A stretch of 63,767 nucleotides of DNA from Circinella minor (lineage: Eukaryota; Mucoromycota; Mucoromycetes; Mucorales; Lichtheimiaceae): contig JAEPRB010000228.1 in the NCBI GenBank assembly GCA_016758965.1, forward strand, positions 1 through 63,767, written 5' to 3'. How positions within the stretch are numbered: position 1 is the first letter of the stretch; every line of letters begins with the position of its first letter. The notes beneath the pieces were generated by a model. It ran no database searches. It was given only the letters and a program-made list of their open reading frames with translations, and was not told where the DNA came from. This document shows positions 37,662-51,014 of this stretch, in pieces. The translations under genes were made by a program, and so were the position numbers.

Positions 37662-39397
37662 ATATAGAATAAATATTATAAATAAAATAAAATAAAATAA
37701 ATACTACATCCAAGTAAATATTATATCTATATACTATCTTTCATGATTTTTATCGTCTTGCCATTGTCAAATAATTTATCTGAAACAAAATTTGAGGTGT
37801 TTTCAGACACCGAGCTTTAAGTTTCCTTTATAAGTATCTTTTATAAATTAATATCCCTACAATTTTGATATATTCTGTCTAAAAAAGAACCGTCTAGACC
37901 AAGTTAAATATTTTCAGCGCCAAGATGAAAAAAGGTACCCGTGAAATTTACTACATATAAAATAAACGTACGTGTACTTGATATATAACTTTATTAGAAT
38001 TATTAGGTACTACGTTTTACTTTTAATATTCTCATGCAAGCAATTATACAAGTATTAGAATCCGTCTTTTGAAGGTATACATGTCGGTAACACAAATTAA
38101 TATCAAAGGTTTCGATTGCATAAATTTTTTGTTGATAAAAGTATCATTATATATTAAAATTATTTAGTTCCATGATTGCCGAATAAAGAACTATAAGCCG
38201 TAAATTCATTCATCCTCTAGAGTAAGGCATAAATATACATGATAATAGTAATAATGATAAATACCGGAGGTTTTCCCGCGGTCAGACAGTTGGTGTAGAT
38301 ACGAATAATGGTAGTGATAAAGAAAGAATGTATAGGTACACAGAAACAAGACAACATTGATTTTTAGGCTGTAAGCCTTCTTTGTCTGTCTTTTTTTAAA
38401 AAGATCTTTTACGTATATATTATTGTTTCTCATATCTTAAAAGGACTGGTAAGCCAATAATTTTATACTATAATCTTCCAATCCTCTTCTTTATTGAATA
38501 TATAGTTCTTGATATTTTTTTAGCACCTTATTAAAGTCAAATATGTCTTTTTTTTTTACATACGTAAAAACCTTAAAAGAATTGGTATATTATAACAAGA
38601 CAAGTAAAATAATATACTAAATATATAAAGCATCATCTATTTATACGTATTATAAAATAAGAAATCTACTTAAAGTAATTATAATATTATGTACTTTACG
38701 TGAAAATACTACTATATTTTTATTATAATCCATACTAAATATGTTACACTGTATATAAAACATTTACAGGGATAAAAGCTTATTGTGGTTCTGATACGTA
38801 GTAAGAAAATAAGTGAGTTCTATCTCTTATTGTGTTTTTTTTTACTATTTTGAAACATAATATATTATAAATCAGTCTCTATGACAATATTATCGCTTTA
38901 CGATTGCACTCGGTGATTATCAATTAACGTCGATAACAAAAGATAACTATACATGATGTGATTTATCCAGTATAATAGAATATATTGTCATAATAAAGTA
39001 ACAGAGTGATAAGTATATATAGAACGTTTGTAAATCTTTTCTATAATTTTGTCATTTACATAAACTTATTTCTTCGCTAAATAAAAAAAAACATTTATTG
39101 CTTCTTCTGTGGTATATTATTATAAAACAATTAGCATAATGAGAATTAACTTTTAATACTTCCTCATATATCCCCAAAACAACAGTTCATATATACAATA
39201 TATACAGTCCATTCTATTTTGTTAAGTAGAAAAGAATAAGCGGAATTTATAGACAATTTCCATTTTTGGAAAAGAAACTCTTTCCGAAATTTTTTTTTTC
39301 TTTTTTTGCTTTAATTTTTTTTTTCTATAAGAAAAATAAAAAAAACATTTACATTCAAAAATAAAATAATCGATCGATCGATTTGATTTGATTTTCA
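37662..39397. other. Intergenic, no gene seen
   Basis: Starts with a short TAAAA-type repeat just past the GH17 stop. AT-rich thereafter, with four TACGTA sites. The T-rich and CGATCGATCGAT stretch at 39290-39397 is the FCF2 promoter and leader. Confidence 0.5.
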
Positions 39398-40569
39398 ATG
39401 GCCCTTACACGTGCACAACAACGAGCATTATCAAAAAAATCTTCAGCTAATGGTAAAGCTAATCAACCGGATCGTTCTAACAAACAAATAACAACTACTA
39501 CAAAAAAAGATAAAGATGCTTTACTCGATCAAGTAACGACTAAAACAAAAGATCAAGAAGAATCAGAATCAGATTCAAGTGACAATGAAGAGAGTGAGGA
39601 AGAAAGTGATAATGAAAGCTCATCAGCTTCATCATCATCAGAAGAGAGTGACAATGATAGTTCAGAAGAATCAGAAGACGAAGATTTAGATGCATTATTA
39701 GAAAAGGCCCAAAACGCACTTACAAAACAACAACAATTGGGTGGTGAACAAGACCAAATTAAACTGTAAGTTTTGTAAAATTAGATGGAAGCTGTTATTA
39801 TGAAAATCATCATCTCACCGATTGATTCCTTCTTTTTTTTATATATTATAAAATGGTGTGTATAGTGATACCGAAGATGATAAAGAAAAACAAATCAACT
39901 TACCCAAACTGGATTCAGGCATCACAATTGATGGTGAATTATATATACGAAGGGCAGAAGGGGATAGAGTTGCTCGATTAGTTGATAGTGCCGTGGATAT
40001 TATTGATAATGATGAAGATAAAAAGAATCGAAAATATAAAAAGGTTGTAGAAGCAATTAAGGAACGAGAAAAGGAAGATAAAGAACGATTATCACGTAAA
40101 CAACGAAAAGAGGTAAACATTTCCTTTCATCTTCAATCAAATTAAAAAAAAAGTATCTACGTAAAAGAAAAGTATCTACGTAAAAGAAAAGTATAATTGA
40201 TTATGAATTGTCTAGGAACGAGAAATGACAGCTGGTAAAGGATGGTTTGATATGGGTAGACCTGATATGACACCTGAATTAAAACGAGATTTACAACTCT
40301 TAAAAATGCGTCATGTTATTGACCGTAAACGACATTATAAGAAGATGGGTAAAGAAACAGCCAAATATTTTCAAGTGGGTACAGTTATTGAAGGTGCTAC
40401 CGAATTTCATTCATCTCGAATTAATCGTAAGGATCGTAAACAAACTATTGTGGATGAATTAATGGCAAATGAACAAGCCAGAGATTATTATAAACGCAAG
40501 TATACTGAAGGCCAATCTCGAGGAAATAATGGTCGAAAGAAGGCAAAACGACAAACAAAACGTTTGTAA
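39398..40569 (+). CDS. Pre-rRNA processing factor FCF2
   Basis: Three exons: 39398-39765, 39866-40112, 40216-40569; 322 residues. FCF2 is a nucleolar protein of the small-subunit processome needed for early 18S rRNA cleavages. The N-terminal half is Lys- then Ser/Glu/Asp-rich (about residues 50-105), typical of nucleolar proteins. The C-terminal Fcf2 domain is clear: TAGKGWFDMGRPDMTPELKR, then LLKMRHVIDRKRHYKK, then YFQVGTVIEGATEFHSSR, ending in a basic tail (GRKKAKRQTKRL). Intron 2 carries a tandem copy of an 18-base unit containing CTACGTAAAAG. Confidence 0.93.
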
Positions 40570-43500
40570 AAAAAAAACAAATATTATTATTATTATTATT
40601 CAACAAAACATTTATATATTCTTTTTGTATTTTTTTTTCTTTCTTTCTTCTTATAATAACCATCATGCATCATTAAAAAAAAAGTAATCATACATTTATT
40701 TCATATCATCATTGAAATGTGATATTATTATGTTTTATTTGGGGGGATATGTTTTATTTCACATGATACAACTATTCTATGATGAAATAAATAAGTGAAG
40801 AGCTACGTACTTGGTATATGATTTAATTCAACTTATCGAAAGAATCGTTTTCTAACGTTTTAATATGTATTTCATATTCTTACATGGAACAATAACATAT
40901 TCATCATCAAATAAATCGTCGATACTAAGCATAGAGATGAATGATATAATCACATTCATTCATTTCATTGATAGAATTGGGTTCCTTTTTCTTCTTCTTT
41001 TAAAGTTATTATATCTTAAATAGGGCGTAATGATTCCTAATTCGATGAGAAATGTGAACACCGAGCTTTCGGAATGAATGAATGTAGGGTTACACTTATT
41101 GTCCCATTTATTTCTTCTCATCATATGCAACCATCTTTTTTTTTTTTGGGTTTCACCAAATGGTACATAAAGATAAAATGTTGTCTAATGATCTGGGGAA
41201 GTGGGGATAAAAAAAAACAATTATCATGATTATATATCATTTTCTGATATCTTTTGATATTACATATCAAGTATAGAAATGTTTTATGTAATTTTGCCTC
41301 AATTTAAATCGTTAGTATAATAGTAATTATTATCACATTGAAACTGTTGTAGACTTTGAACCGTATTCTTTTAGCTAGGTGAAAAAGCTAACAGCAATTA
41401 AAATGGGTCATACAGTACAGGTTTACCTTTTCAAACCTTTTCATAAATACTATTTAGTAAAATATTGAATTCATAACGGGTTCATTCAATGCAAGTAAAT
41501 AGTTGTTTATACTAAGAAAGTTATCAGTGATCAAATTTTAAATGAATCCTACTGTAATATGTTTTTGTAATATATGAAACCGGATTACGTACAGATAATT
41601 TGTCTTCGGTATATAATCCAAAATAGGATATGGTCCCTTTTCAATCCATCGAAATGATCTTAACCGCCCTTTTCTTTTTTTTTTCTCATCATCGATCGAT
41701 TTATTCCTCTGTACACAAACAAATTCGACGCCACACTATATAGGTTAATTAACGAAGAAAAAGATTATATTTGCTCTGATTTTTTTATATTTATTTATTT
41801 GTATCACACATAATAGAACTTTAATTATTTCTTATAAAGAAGTAATCTTTTAAATTCTTTTTAATCCATTGATTTCTCTATTGTTTTTATATGAAATATT
41901 TTTTTTTTTTTAAAATAAAAAAAAATAATAAAACGAATGATAACTCAACATTCCTTGTAAACTGTCCATATATAAAGTTTTGCATATTTTTTACAGAAAA
42001 AAAAAAGATTGTTGGCGGGACCAAGACCAAGTTTTTTTTTGTTTGGCATATGACAGATAATGTGCGTGCATCCACCATCATGATCTTTTTATGGTACGAA
42101 AAATATATATATTTCTATCCTTTTAACATATATTGGTGGGAAAAATAGACGACAAAAAAAAATCATATGTTCATTGTTATTATTATTATCATTATTACGT
42201 TAAAAAAAACAGGAAATGAAAGAGACGAGAGGAATGATGAAAAACTAACGAAGAAGGGGGGAGGCGATCTTTTATTATTGAAATTCCCGCGTGTTTCACT
42301 ATCTCATTTGATGATAATGGATTTTAAATGTGTGTACCTCTAAACAATTTAAACGACATTTTGTGTGAGAGAAAAATTGAAAATAAAAACAAGTTATTTT
42401 TGTAAGTCATGAGTTATTAAAATAGTGTTTCTTTTATGCAAACCAGATGAAAATTGTAACCAAGTTATTGTATATATGTCACTTATCCTGATATAGTGAT
42501 TATATATATTGGAATGGTAGGGAGATGAATTTTAAAACATTTATCTTTATTTTTTTAAAAAGTACTGTTGCTACATATAACTTTTAAAAGACAAAATCAA
42601 ACACATTTTCTTCTTTAAAAGAAAATGAATAATTTTTTTATTCACTCATTTTACAAGAGAAATAAAACTGACGGCCATTCTTTTTTTTTTTTTTTTTTTT
42701 TAGGTTACACTTTTGTAATACCAAATATGCGGAACTCGATCCTGAAAATAAGCCGAGATTATAACTAATAATAATTTATTCTTCTCTGTTTTCTTTTTTG
42801 AATTTTTGATATATTGTGCATCATAATACAAAGTAATAAATATATCTAATAATAATATAATAATAATAATAATAATAAACACTGAAATCGAATACGTTAT
42901 ATAAACAAAGATCCTCAAATCCTCATCCCTCCCCCCCCCTTTTTTTTTTCTACCATTAATATAATTTATAATATACCATTTTTTAATATTCAATAATAAC
43001 ATATATATTTTTAGTGAACCTAATAATAAAACGACTGTAATTTTTATTTTTATTTTTGGCTTCTTGATTAGTAACGGTTTGTAACCTAGTAACATTTCTT
43101 TTTAAAAAAAAATTCCAAAGTAAAAAAAAAAAACATTCCTTAAAGATGTATCAATGTTATATCGTAAGAACAAATACATATCGAGTCTAGTGTTATATAT
43201 AATTATTAGAGTCCGGTGATATGAAGTGTGAATGTATGTATGTGTGTGTGTGTGTGTGTGTGAATATAGAATAGGTTTAAACTTTGTTCCCGTCCAGATT
43301 ATTTTAGTGTAAGATGCTTTTCACATGAAAATAGTGTGTGTATGTTTTTCTACCGAGTAAATCCATAGGAACCATTTTATTACTCTCTTTTGTTTTATTT
43401 ATTTATTTTTCTGGATTTGATAAAATAAAAAGGAAATTAGAAAAAGAAAAATTTCAAGTTTTTTTATTAGTTTATGTAATAATAATAATAACCATAAAAA

Positions 43501-44151
43501 AAGAGACTGGCGACGGAGTTATATTCAACTGCATATTTATAGCAGAATCAAGTACATATATAGATAATAGACAGAATACATGTCATTTTTTTGTTATTTT
43601 TGGGTGTTGAATGTGCGATTTTTTTTTGTGATAGTTTAATTCCACAGTGTTTTTTTGTGTATCAACTATTTTACAAGCAAAAAAAAAAAAAAAAGAAAAA
43701 AGAAAGAAGAATCGGAATGGCGCGTGGCTTTGGTCGTGCAGCAAGGCAATAGGTTTAGTGTAACCATGGAAACCTTTTTAACTCCCACTTTTCTCTATTT
43801 CCCACCGTTTTTTTCTTTTCATTTCTCTTTATCTTTTCTTTCCTTTTCACTTGTATCATTTTTTTTTATATCTTTTTGTATATTATCGTGCTGGTTCACA
43901 ACTTTCTTTTTTATTAAAAAAAAAAAAACAACAGACACTCGTTTTTCATATATCTTTGACACTTTATATTTTGTACAGAAAAAAGAATCCTTCCCCTTCT
44001 CCTCCAATTTACATTTCCTTCCAATTTTTCTTTATATATATATATATACTTATATATATTCACACTTTGATCAAACAACAATAACACACAGTTTCCTGTA
44101 ACCCCCCCTTTTTTTTCTCCTTAAATTCTTTTTTAGAATATCAAAAGAAAA
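40570..44151. other. Long region upstream of the homeodomain gene
   Basis: About 3.6 kb without exons. Simple repeats include AAT runs, a TG tract near 43241-43260 and A or T tracts. The last 500 bases are rich in pyrimidine and TATA repeats and probably form the homeobox promoter and leader. Long upstream regions are common for developmental regulators, so regulatory sites are plausible, but none can be named. Confidence 0.45.
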
Positions 44152-45588
44152 ATGATTACCAAACATTCTCATCATGTTCGTAACAATAACACTAGTTTAT
44201 CATCAACTACGTCAACAGCTTCACCCTCTGCACCCACACGTAAACGTACACATCTGAAACCAAGTCAACTGACAATTCTTCAAAATTCATTTACAGTGAA
44301 TCCATTACCAGATGCTAGTGTACGTAGTCAACTTGCACATGATTTAAACGTTAGTGAACGTACTATTCAGATTTGGTTCCAAAATCGTCGTGCAAAAGCA
44401 CGAAAGTTAGAAGCTTTATCCAATTCTTTAAATACTGTTGTTACAACAACTGGTAATGTCAATAATTATCCACATAATATTCATTTTCCTCATCATACCA
44501 ATAATACAGCTCATCCTTTGGTAGCTATGGGATTTCAACAACAACAACAACAACAAGATTCTATTCTTTTGCCCCGCTGGATGGAGCAAGCAACACGTTC
44601 TCATCATCATCCACCACGTTATCAACCTACTTTTCGTACAATGATGACACCTGAACGATTTGAAGAACTTAAACAACAACCTACACAAACTCGTCGTAAT
44701 AATGGAAGACCTCGTTCAAGTTCCAAACCAGAAAAAGTAGTTATTATTGAAGACGAAGAAGAAGAAGAAGAAAAAAAAGGAATTCAAGAACCTTCAAATA
44801 TTGAAATGCGTTCAATGTCAGAAGGTATTCCACTTAAACATTCTTCTTCTACTACTTCCGCGGAACCTCAACCATCATATCAACAAAATATCGTACCACT
44901 TTTAAATATTCATACACTTCGTATTGGTAGTTGGTCTCGTTTTGCTTTTCAAGAAGCGAATGAAAATAATAATGATACTTTATGCGATTTAAAATGTTTT
45001 ATTGACCCAATAAATAAACAAATGACATGGCAAGTTTTAGCTGAAGGTCATTTGTTTCGTATTCAAGTTCCTATGGAATCTATTACACAAATACGATTGG
45101 TTCAAGAAGGTCAATTGGAAATTGAGTTAGATCCTCAACATTGTTTCTTTGGGATGTTCCATCATCAAAAATGGATTCGATGTGGTGATTTTTCACAAGA
45201 TAAGCAAGCAAGTCATGAAAAAGTACATGTATTGAAGGGCAATCATGATGCAGTTCAACAAGTTCTTTTGGATTTGGCAGCTTTAGTTCCCGAGTTAACT
45301 GCCAAGATGATTTTAACTCCGTTACCTTTGATGATGGATGATAATGATTTAATGTCATGTTCACCTTCCGTTACTCCAGAACCTTTTTTGAATTTCTCTC
45401 CTCTTTATCCTAGTAATAATACAAATACAACAATGGGTGTACATTCAACAACAACAACAACTGCAGGTCATTTTCAAGTGCCTCAATTACATTATCAACA
45501 AGTGGATAAATCCTTATGGAATGTTTATGGTGCTGCAGCAGTTGATCCAACAAGTTCACTTTATCAAATGTCACCTTATGAATTCTAA
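44152..45588 (+). CDS. Homeodomain transcription factor
   Basis: A single exon of 478 residues. The homeodomain covers about residues 30-89: RKRTHLKPSQLTILQNSF, then LNVSERTIQIWFQNRRAKAR, with the invariant W, F, N and R of helix 3. It has typical 60-residue spacing, so it is not a TALE type. Gln, His, Asn and Glu repeats follow, then a folded-looking region (about 250-390: HTLRIGSWSRFAFQ, MTWQVLAEGHLFRIQVP, RLVQEGQLEIEL) seen in other fungal homeodomain factors of the Phx1/Yox1 kind, probably a regulatory domain. Nuclear DNA binding is sure; target genes are not readable. Confidence 0.9.
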   Translation: MITKHSHHVRNNNTSLSSTTSTASPSAPTRKRTHLKPSQLTILQNSFTVNPLPDASVRSQLAHDLNVSERTIQIWFQNRRAKARKLEALSNSLNTVVTTTGNVNNYPHNIHFPHHTNNTAHPLVAMGFQQQQQQQDSILLPRWMEQATRSHHHPPRYQPTFRTMMTPERFEELKQQPTQTRRNNGRPRSSSKPEKVVIIEDEEEEEEKKGIQEPSNIEMRSMSEGIPLKHSSSTTSAEPQPSYQQNIVPLLNIHTLRIGSWSRFAFQEANENNNDTLCDLKCFIDPINKQMTWQVLAEGHLFRIQVPMESITQIRLVQEGQLEIELDPQHCFFGMFHHQKWIRCGDFSQDKQASHEKVHVLKGNHDAVQQVLLDLAALVPELTAKMILTPLPLMMDDNDLMSCSPSVTPEPFLNFSPLYPSNNTNTTMGVHSTTTTTAGHFQVPQLHYQQVDKSLWNVYGAAAVDPTSSLYQMSPYEF

Positions 45589-45654
45589 TATTTTATTTTA
45601 TTTTATTTTAGAATAAACAAAAAGTTAATATAGTATTTGGACACTTTGGATATA

Positions 45655-45738
<84 letters not shown>

Positions 45739-46450
45739 TTTTTTTTTCTTCTCAATTCTCTTCTTCACCTCCTCATTTTTTTTCTTTTTAAAATAAGAAA
45801 AATAAAACAAACATTGATAAAACAATAACAAAAGGGATTCATGGAGTATATAGTATACCATTAAATGCTGAGCAAAAAAAAAAAAAGTATATAAATAGAG
45901 TGATATTTCATTCATCTTGATAATAAAAATTTAAAAATAGAATCATAAAAGATTTCATTATTCTTTATATAACATTATCTTTTAACAAAAAATGCAAATT
46001 ATAAACATGCTCAGAATTAGTAAACAACCGGAACTATATACAATGCCGACAATGTAACACACGACTTACTACATACTACTTTTAAACATACATCATTTAT
46101 CATTTACGTATATATATCGAAATAATAGTAAGTAATAATATATCAACAATAACAACAAAGATAACATTATTGATGTTTAACAATCAATTAGTATTAAGAA
46201 AGACAACAAACGATACGTAAATGAACTATTTCTATGTTGTATGTATAAGCAGTAATTTCGGAAGAATAATAAAGTTATTGTTGGTTGTTGTTGTTATGGT
46301 GATTCTCTTTATAATAAATACGCGTGATTTTTATAATGCAAAATATGTTTTTTTATTCCTCCTTTTTTTTTATTTTTTTATTTTCATTCTTCTTTTCTTT
46401 CTTTATCGTATCTTTTTAAATAACTCTTATCAAGAAAATAAAATAAAAAA
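45589..46450. other. Intergenic between homeobox and alpha-actinin genes
   Basis: It holds a long CT microsatellite (listed separately), two TACGTA sites and AT-rich sequence. No gene is seen. Confidence 0.5.
45661..45734. repeat. (TC)37 microsatellite
   Basis: Seventy-four bases of uninterrupted TC start 73 bases after the homeodomain stop codon, probably in its 3' UTR. Confidence 0.9.
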
Positions 46451-46607
46451 ATGGATAAAACTTGGGAAGCTATTCAAAAGAAAAGTAAGTTAATATCTAT
46501 TTTATTTTCAATTTAAATTATTAACGCGTTTTATTTCTATCTTTGATACAGCTTTTACAAAATGGTATATATAACACTACAGGAACCGACGACTCGACTA
46601 GAAATCC

Positions 46608-46652
<45 letters not shown>

Positions 46653-49240
46653 CGTAAATATATATATATAAATATAGGGTGAATACAAAACTTGACATGG
46701 GTAGAGTGCCTCACATTCAAGATCTTAGTATTGATCTTGCTAATGGTGTTAGGTTAATTCAATTGTTGGTATGTTTTTTTTTTAAAAAAAAATGGAGGTT
46801 GTTATATCTCTCTCCCCAATGATGAGTTATTGTTATTATTTACCAAAAAAAGTAATTTGTTTACACTATATTATATTATAGGAAATCATTGGTGACACAA
46901 CATTGGGAAAATATAGTATCAATCCAAGAATGAGAATTCAATATGTAGAAAATGTAAATAAAGCACTTAATTTTGTAATGGAAAGAAATGTTCCATTAAC
47001 AAATATTGGTGCTGAAGATATTGTGGATCGTAATCTAAAATTAGTTTTAGGCATGTTATGGAGTATTATTTTACGTTTTACAATTGATGATATTAGTCAA
47101 GATGGTAAAAGTGCAAGAGAAGGTTTATTATTATGGTGTCAACGTAAAACAGTGAATTATAAAGAAGTGGATGTAAGAGATTTTACTTATAGTTGGAAAG
47201 ATGGTTTAGCATTGTAAGTAAAATTTTAAAGAATGGGGAAGAGAGAGAAAAAGGGAATATCTCATATTTTTTTTTATTTATTTTAGTTGTGCTTTAATTC
47301 ACCGTCATCGTCCAGATTTATTAAATTATGATGCTTTGGATTTTGTAAGTTGAAAAAAAAAATGTATATATGTGTGTATGTAAAATGTAAAAGAAGATAA
47401 CTAATATCATGATCATCATCTTTATTTAGTCTAAACCTCATGAAAATACAGCCCTTGCTTTTGAAATTGCAGAAAAATATCTTAATATTCCAGTAAGTGA
47501 AATAATGAAAAATAGATGAAGGAAATATTATATTAATATTTTATAATATTTATAGAAATTATTGGATGTTGAAGATATTTGTGATATTGAAAAACCAGAT
47601 GATAGATCCGTTACAACTTATGTTGCTCAATATTTTCATGCTTTTTCATCCCAAGATAAAGATGAAACGGCGAGTCGTCGAGTAGCTAAATTTGCAGATG
47701 TATTACATTCTATTTGGAAAACAAGACATAGTTATGAAGAAAGAGTAACAGCCGTAAGTAAATTCTTTTATATGATAAAAATAGATACATCATATTAAAT
47801 GGACCTTTTTTTTATATATATATATAGTTAATATATGCTGTTCAAAGTACTCAAAGACAATGGCAACAAACCCAATTAACAGATTCATATGCAGAAACAA
47901 AACAAAAAGGAATTGAATTTGCAAATTATAAAAATACATTAAAAAGAGAATGGGTTTCAGAAAAACGTGAATTGGATACATTACTTGGAAATATTCAAAC
48001 AAAGTTGAAAACATATAATCTTAAACCTTATTTTCCTCCTGAAGGATTAACCTTAAGAGTAAGTAATAATATTAATAATAATTTATTACATAATGAATGT
48101 TTTTCTTTTCTTATTCACTCAATTAAAATAATAGGATTTAGATAATATATGGAGAGAGTTATTAAAGCATGAAGCTGTTTATCATCGAAATATTAATAGT
48201 AAACTTAGAGAGTAAGTCTTCTATTCATTCATTCATGAGATCATGAACTAACTACTGCTTTTGTTTATTAAAAAAAAAGAATCAAAGAAAATCTTCGTAA
48301 AGCATATGCTAATGCTGCTAATGTATTTCAACAAAAATTGGATACAATTTCTGCTGAACTAGCTTCATTAGATGGTGATCTAGAGGTGAGCTTATAAAAA
48401 AGATATTATTATTAACAGTCTGTTGACACTTACTCTCTTTTTACATATTCTATTTTTATTTCAGAATCAACTTAATTGTGTTGTTGGGTTAGCAAGAGAA
48501 ATAGTACCTTTACAAAAAAAGTTACAAGCCATTGAAACTTTAGATCAAGCTTGTTTAGAAGCAAATATTGAAGAAAATGATTATACTGTTTATTCATTAG
48601 AAGATCTTACATTTGAATTAGGTCTCGTTGAACGAGCCACCAGAAACAAAATTGCATTTATTGAGAACCAGGTAAAAAAAAAAAATAGATAGAAGAATCA
48701 ATATAAAATCAGATGGGGGGCGCCTCAAAAAGGTTTTAAATGTCATAACTGTCATTTTTTATATATATTTAGAGTATATCAAGAAATATGACCAATTTGA
48801 CACCAGCTCAATTAGAAGAATTTGAACATGCATTCCGTCATTTTGCAAATGATCATAATACTTTGTCTATGGAAGGATTTCGAGCAGCATTGGCTAGTTT
48901 AGGATTATTTTATGATGATTATGAAATGGGTCTTTTATTTGATCATACAGCACAAAATCATGAAAGTATTCGATTTGAACAATTTATTCAATTTATGGTA
49001 TCTATTACAGAAGATAAATCAACACCTGATCAATTACATCATGCATTTCAAACCATTGCAGGTGATAAACCTTATATTACTGAATTGGATTTAAAACGAT
49101 GTATGATGCCAGAACCTGATGTGGATTATTTAGTAAGAGAAATGCCTATGATTACTTTATCTCCAAATAATAATACTTCAAGTATTGAAAAAGATATGGC
49201 ATTTGATTATAGTCATTATGTGGATCAAATGTTTAAATAA
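46451..49240 (+). CDS. Alpha-actinin (short fungal form)
   Basis: Twelve exons: 46451-46484, 46552-46564, 46678-46768, 46882-47213, 47287-47344, 47430-47492, 47556-47753, 47828-48058, 48135-48211, 48280-48385, 48465-48671, 48773-49240; 625 residues. The protein cross-links actin filaments. Two calponin-homology domains form the actin-binding head ([26 protein letters not shown], then [28 protein letters not shown]). A helical rod of about 230 residues follows, enough for two spectrin repeats rather than the animal four, as in fission yeast. The C-terminal calmodulin-like domain starts [16 protein letters not shown]; its EF loops lack several calcium ligands, so it may not bind calcium. Exon 2 is only 13 nt. 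An AAT microsatellite (46611-46650) lies in intron 2. Confidence 0.92.
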
Positions 49241-49411
49241 TTTTTCCTTTTGACAAATAAATGTATTCCCATCCTTCCCCTGTGTTTTTTTTTTTTTTTC
49301 AATTTGATATCTATTTTCCTTACTATATATTACTAACACATATTCATGTTTCCTCATTCCACTCAAATACAATTTATATAAACAAAAAAAAAATTGTGTT
49401 TTTTTATTTAT

Positions 49412-50190
49412 TTATTTACGCATTCTCTTTCTAAACCTTTCTGCTACAATTTCATCAGTAGCACTTTGTCTTGAACGACCTCTATAATCTGGTTTTTGAA
49501 TATGTTTTTCATAATTAGCTGGTACACGATTCGCTATATAATATATATAGAGTAATTTTTTTTTTTTTTTTTAGTATCACGCTTTTCAAACATATATTCT
49601 AATAAATATAAACTTACGTCGTTCTCCTGATGTTCCCTCACGAGCTTGATTCTTTTCATCAAAAAAAATAAAAAATTATAAAGTCAGTTTTTCTTTTACT
49701 TGGCAACACTTTTACAATAAAGAACAAATATTTACCCTTCTTTCTTCCTCTTGTTGTCGTTGATCCATATATTTTCGTTTAGCACGTTCCGTTTCTTCAA
49801 TATTCTTTAATCGAACACTAAAAAAAAATCAAATGAATATACTTATATATATATATATATATATATATATTCCAATACTAATAATAAATTACACTTACTC
49901 GATACCAAGATCTACTTCAGGAATAGCTGTCAACATTTGTGTAGATAGTTGTACACTACCTTCTTCTACTTGTTTAGATTGAACTCTTAATCGTTCTGGA
50001 AGCATATATAATTCTTCATAAATATCAACAGGACCGTCTTTTTGTTCTCCAGATTCATCTTCTTTTTCTTCTGTTCGTGTAGAAGGTTCTCCTCGACGTT
50101 TTCGCATTTCTTCTTCAATATAGGACATCCTAAAAAAAATATGAATTAGCGAGTGCGGGGGGGAGTTTTTTTTTGCTTTTTTTTTTATAT

Positions 50191-50227
<37 letters not shown>

Positions 50228-50819
50228 CATGTGTTTATCAACATCCAATGCATTCGTTTGTGTAGTAAATGTATCTAATTTTAATTTTTTCTCGGTTCCT
50301 TCTTCGTCATCAGGTCTATTATAAAGTATAAATTATTATTATTATTATTATTATTATTATTTACTTTAGAAGAAATGAAAGTATTTATTTACCTTCCACC
50401 TTTACGAACAGCATCCTTATCAACTAATCCTCCAGTTAATAACTTCCATGGGTCAGATGGTTTTTCTTTTTCTGTATCTTTCTTTTTCTTTTTTTTATCT
50501 CCTTTAGATAACTTTTCAACATCAATACCACCATGACGTCGTTTTAACCGTCTTAATTCTTGTAAATCTTCAATCTTTTCACTTATTTTTTTTTTTTTTT
50601 TAAAAAAAAAGAAACAAGATCGTTGCGATTAAAAGATGTTAGATTGAGATTAGGAGATGTTTATGCAAAATATTTAGATCTTAATATATTTTATTATTAT
50701 TATTACCTAATGTCTTCAGATCCACTTGTTAATTCTTCTTGATTTTGTTGTTCTATTTCTTCTTCGTCTGATTCTTGTTTCTTTTTTCTATAATTTCTTT
50801 GTTTACGTTGAATTGCCAT
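49412..50819 (-). CDS. TLS1/C9orf78-like spliceosome-associated protein
   Basis: Seven exons on the minus strand: 50819-50707, 50581-50393, 50315-50229, 50129-49899, 49817-49736, 49651-49618, 49533-49412; 285 residues, close to human C9orf78. The family includes fission yeast Tls1, which binds the spliceosomal helicase Brr2 and affects telomere and heterochromatin gene splicing. Visible parts: a charged N-terminus (MAIQRKQRNYRKKKQ), IEDLQELRRLKRRHGG, the conserved DKHMMSYIEEEMRKRRG, a DLGIDVRLKNIEETERAK segment and the basic end DEIVAERFRKRMRK. All junctions are GT-AG and in phase. It shares a short divergent promoter with UMP1. Confidence 0.88.
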
Positions 50820-51014
50820 GATAAATAAGAAATAGTTGTGTATAAATATATTATATCTTCTTTTTTCTTCTCTTTCTCCCTCATATCCTAGCAACACTTT
50901 ATAACTGAGCTGAGTTTTATTTTGGTTATCTTTGCTTTTTTTTTTTTTATTTCACTTATAGCTTGCGCGTCCCTCCTCCTTCTTCTTTATACCAAATACT
51001 CTCTCATATACATA
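50820..51014. promoter_or_regulatory. Bidirectional promoter, TLS1-like (-) and UMP1 (+)
   Basis: Only 195 bases separate the two start codons, so the genes must share control DNA. The centre is T-rich with a CT-rich patch on each side; no yeast-type proteasome element (GGTGGCAAA) was found. Confidence 0.6.
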
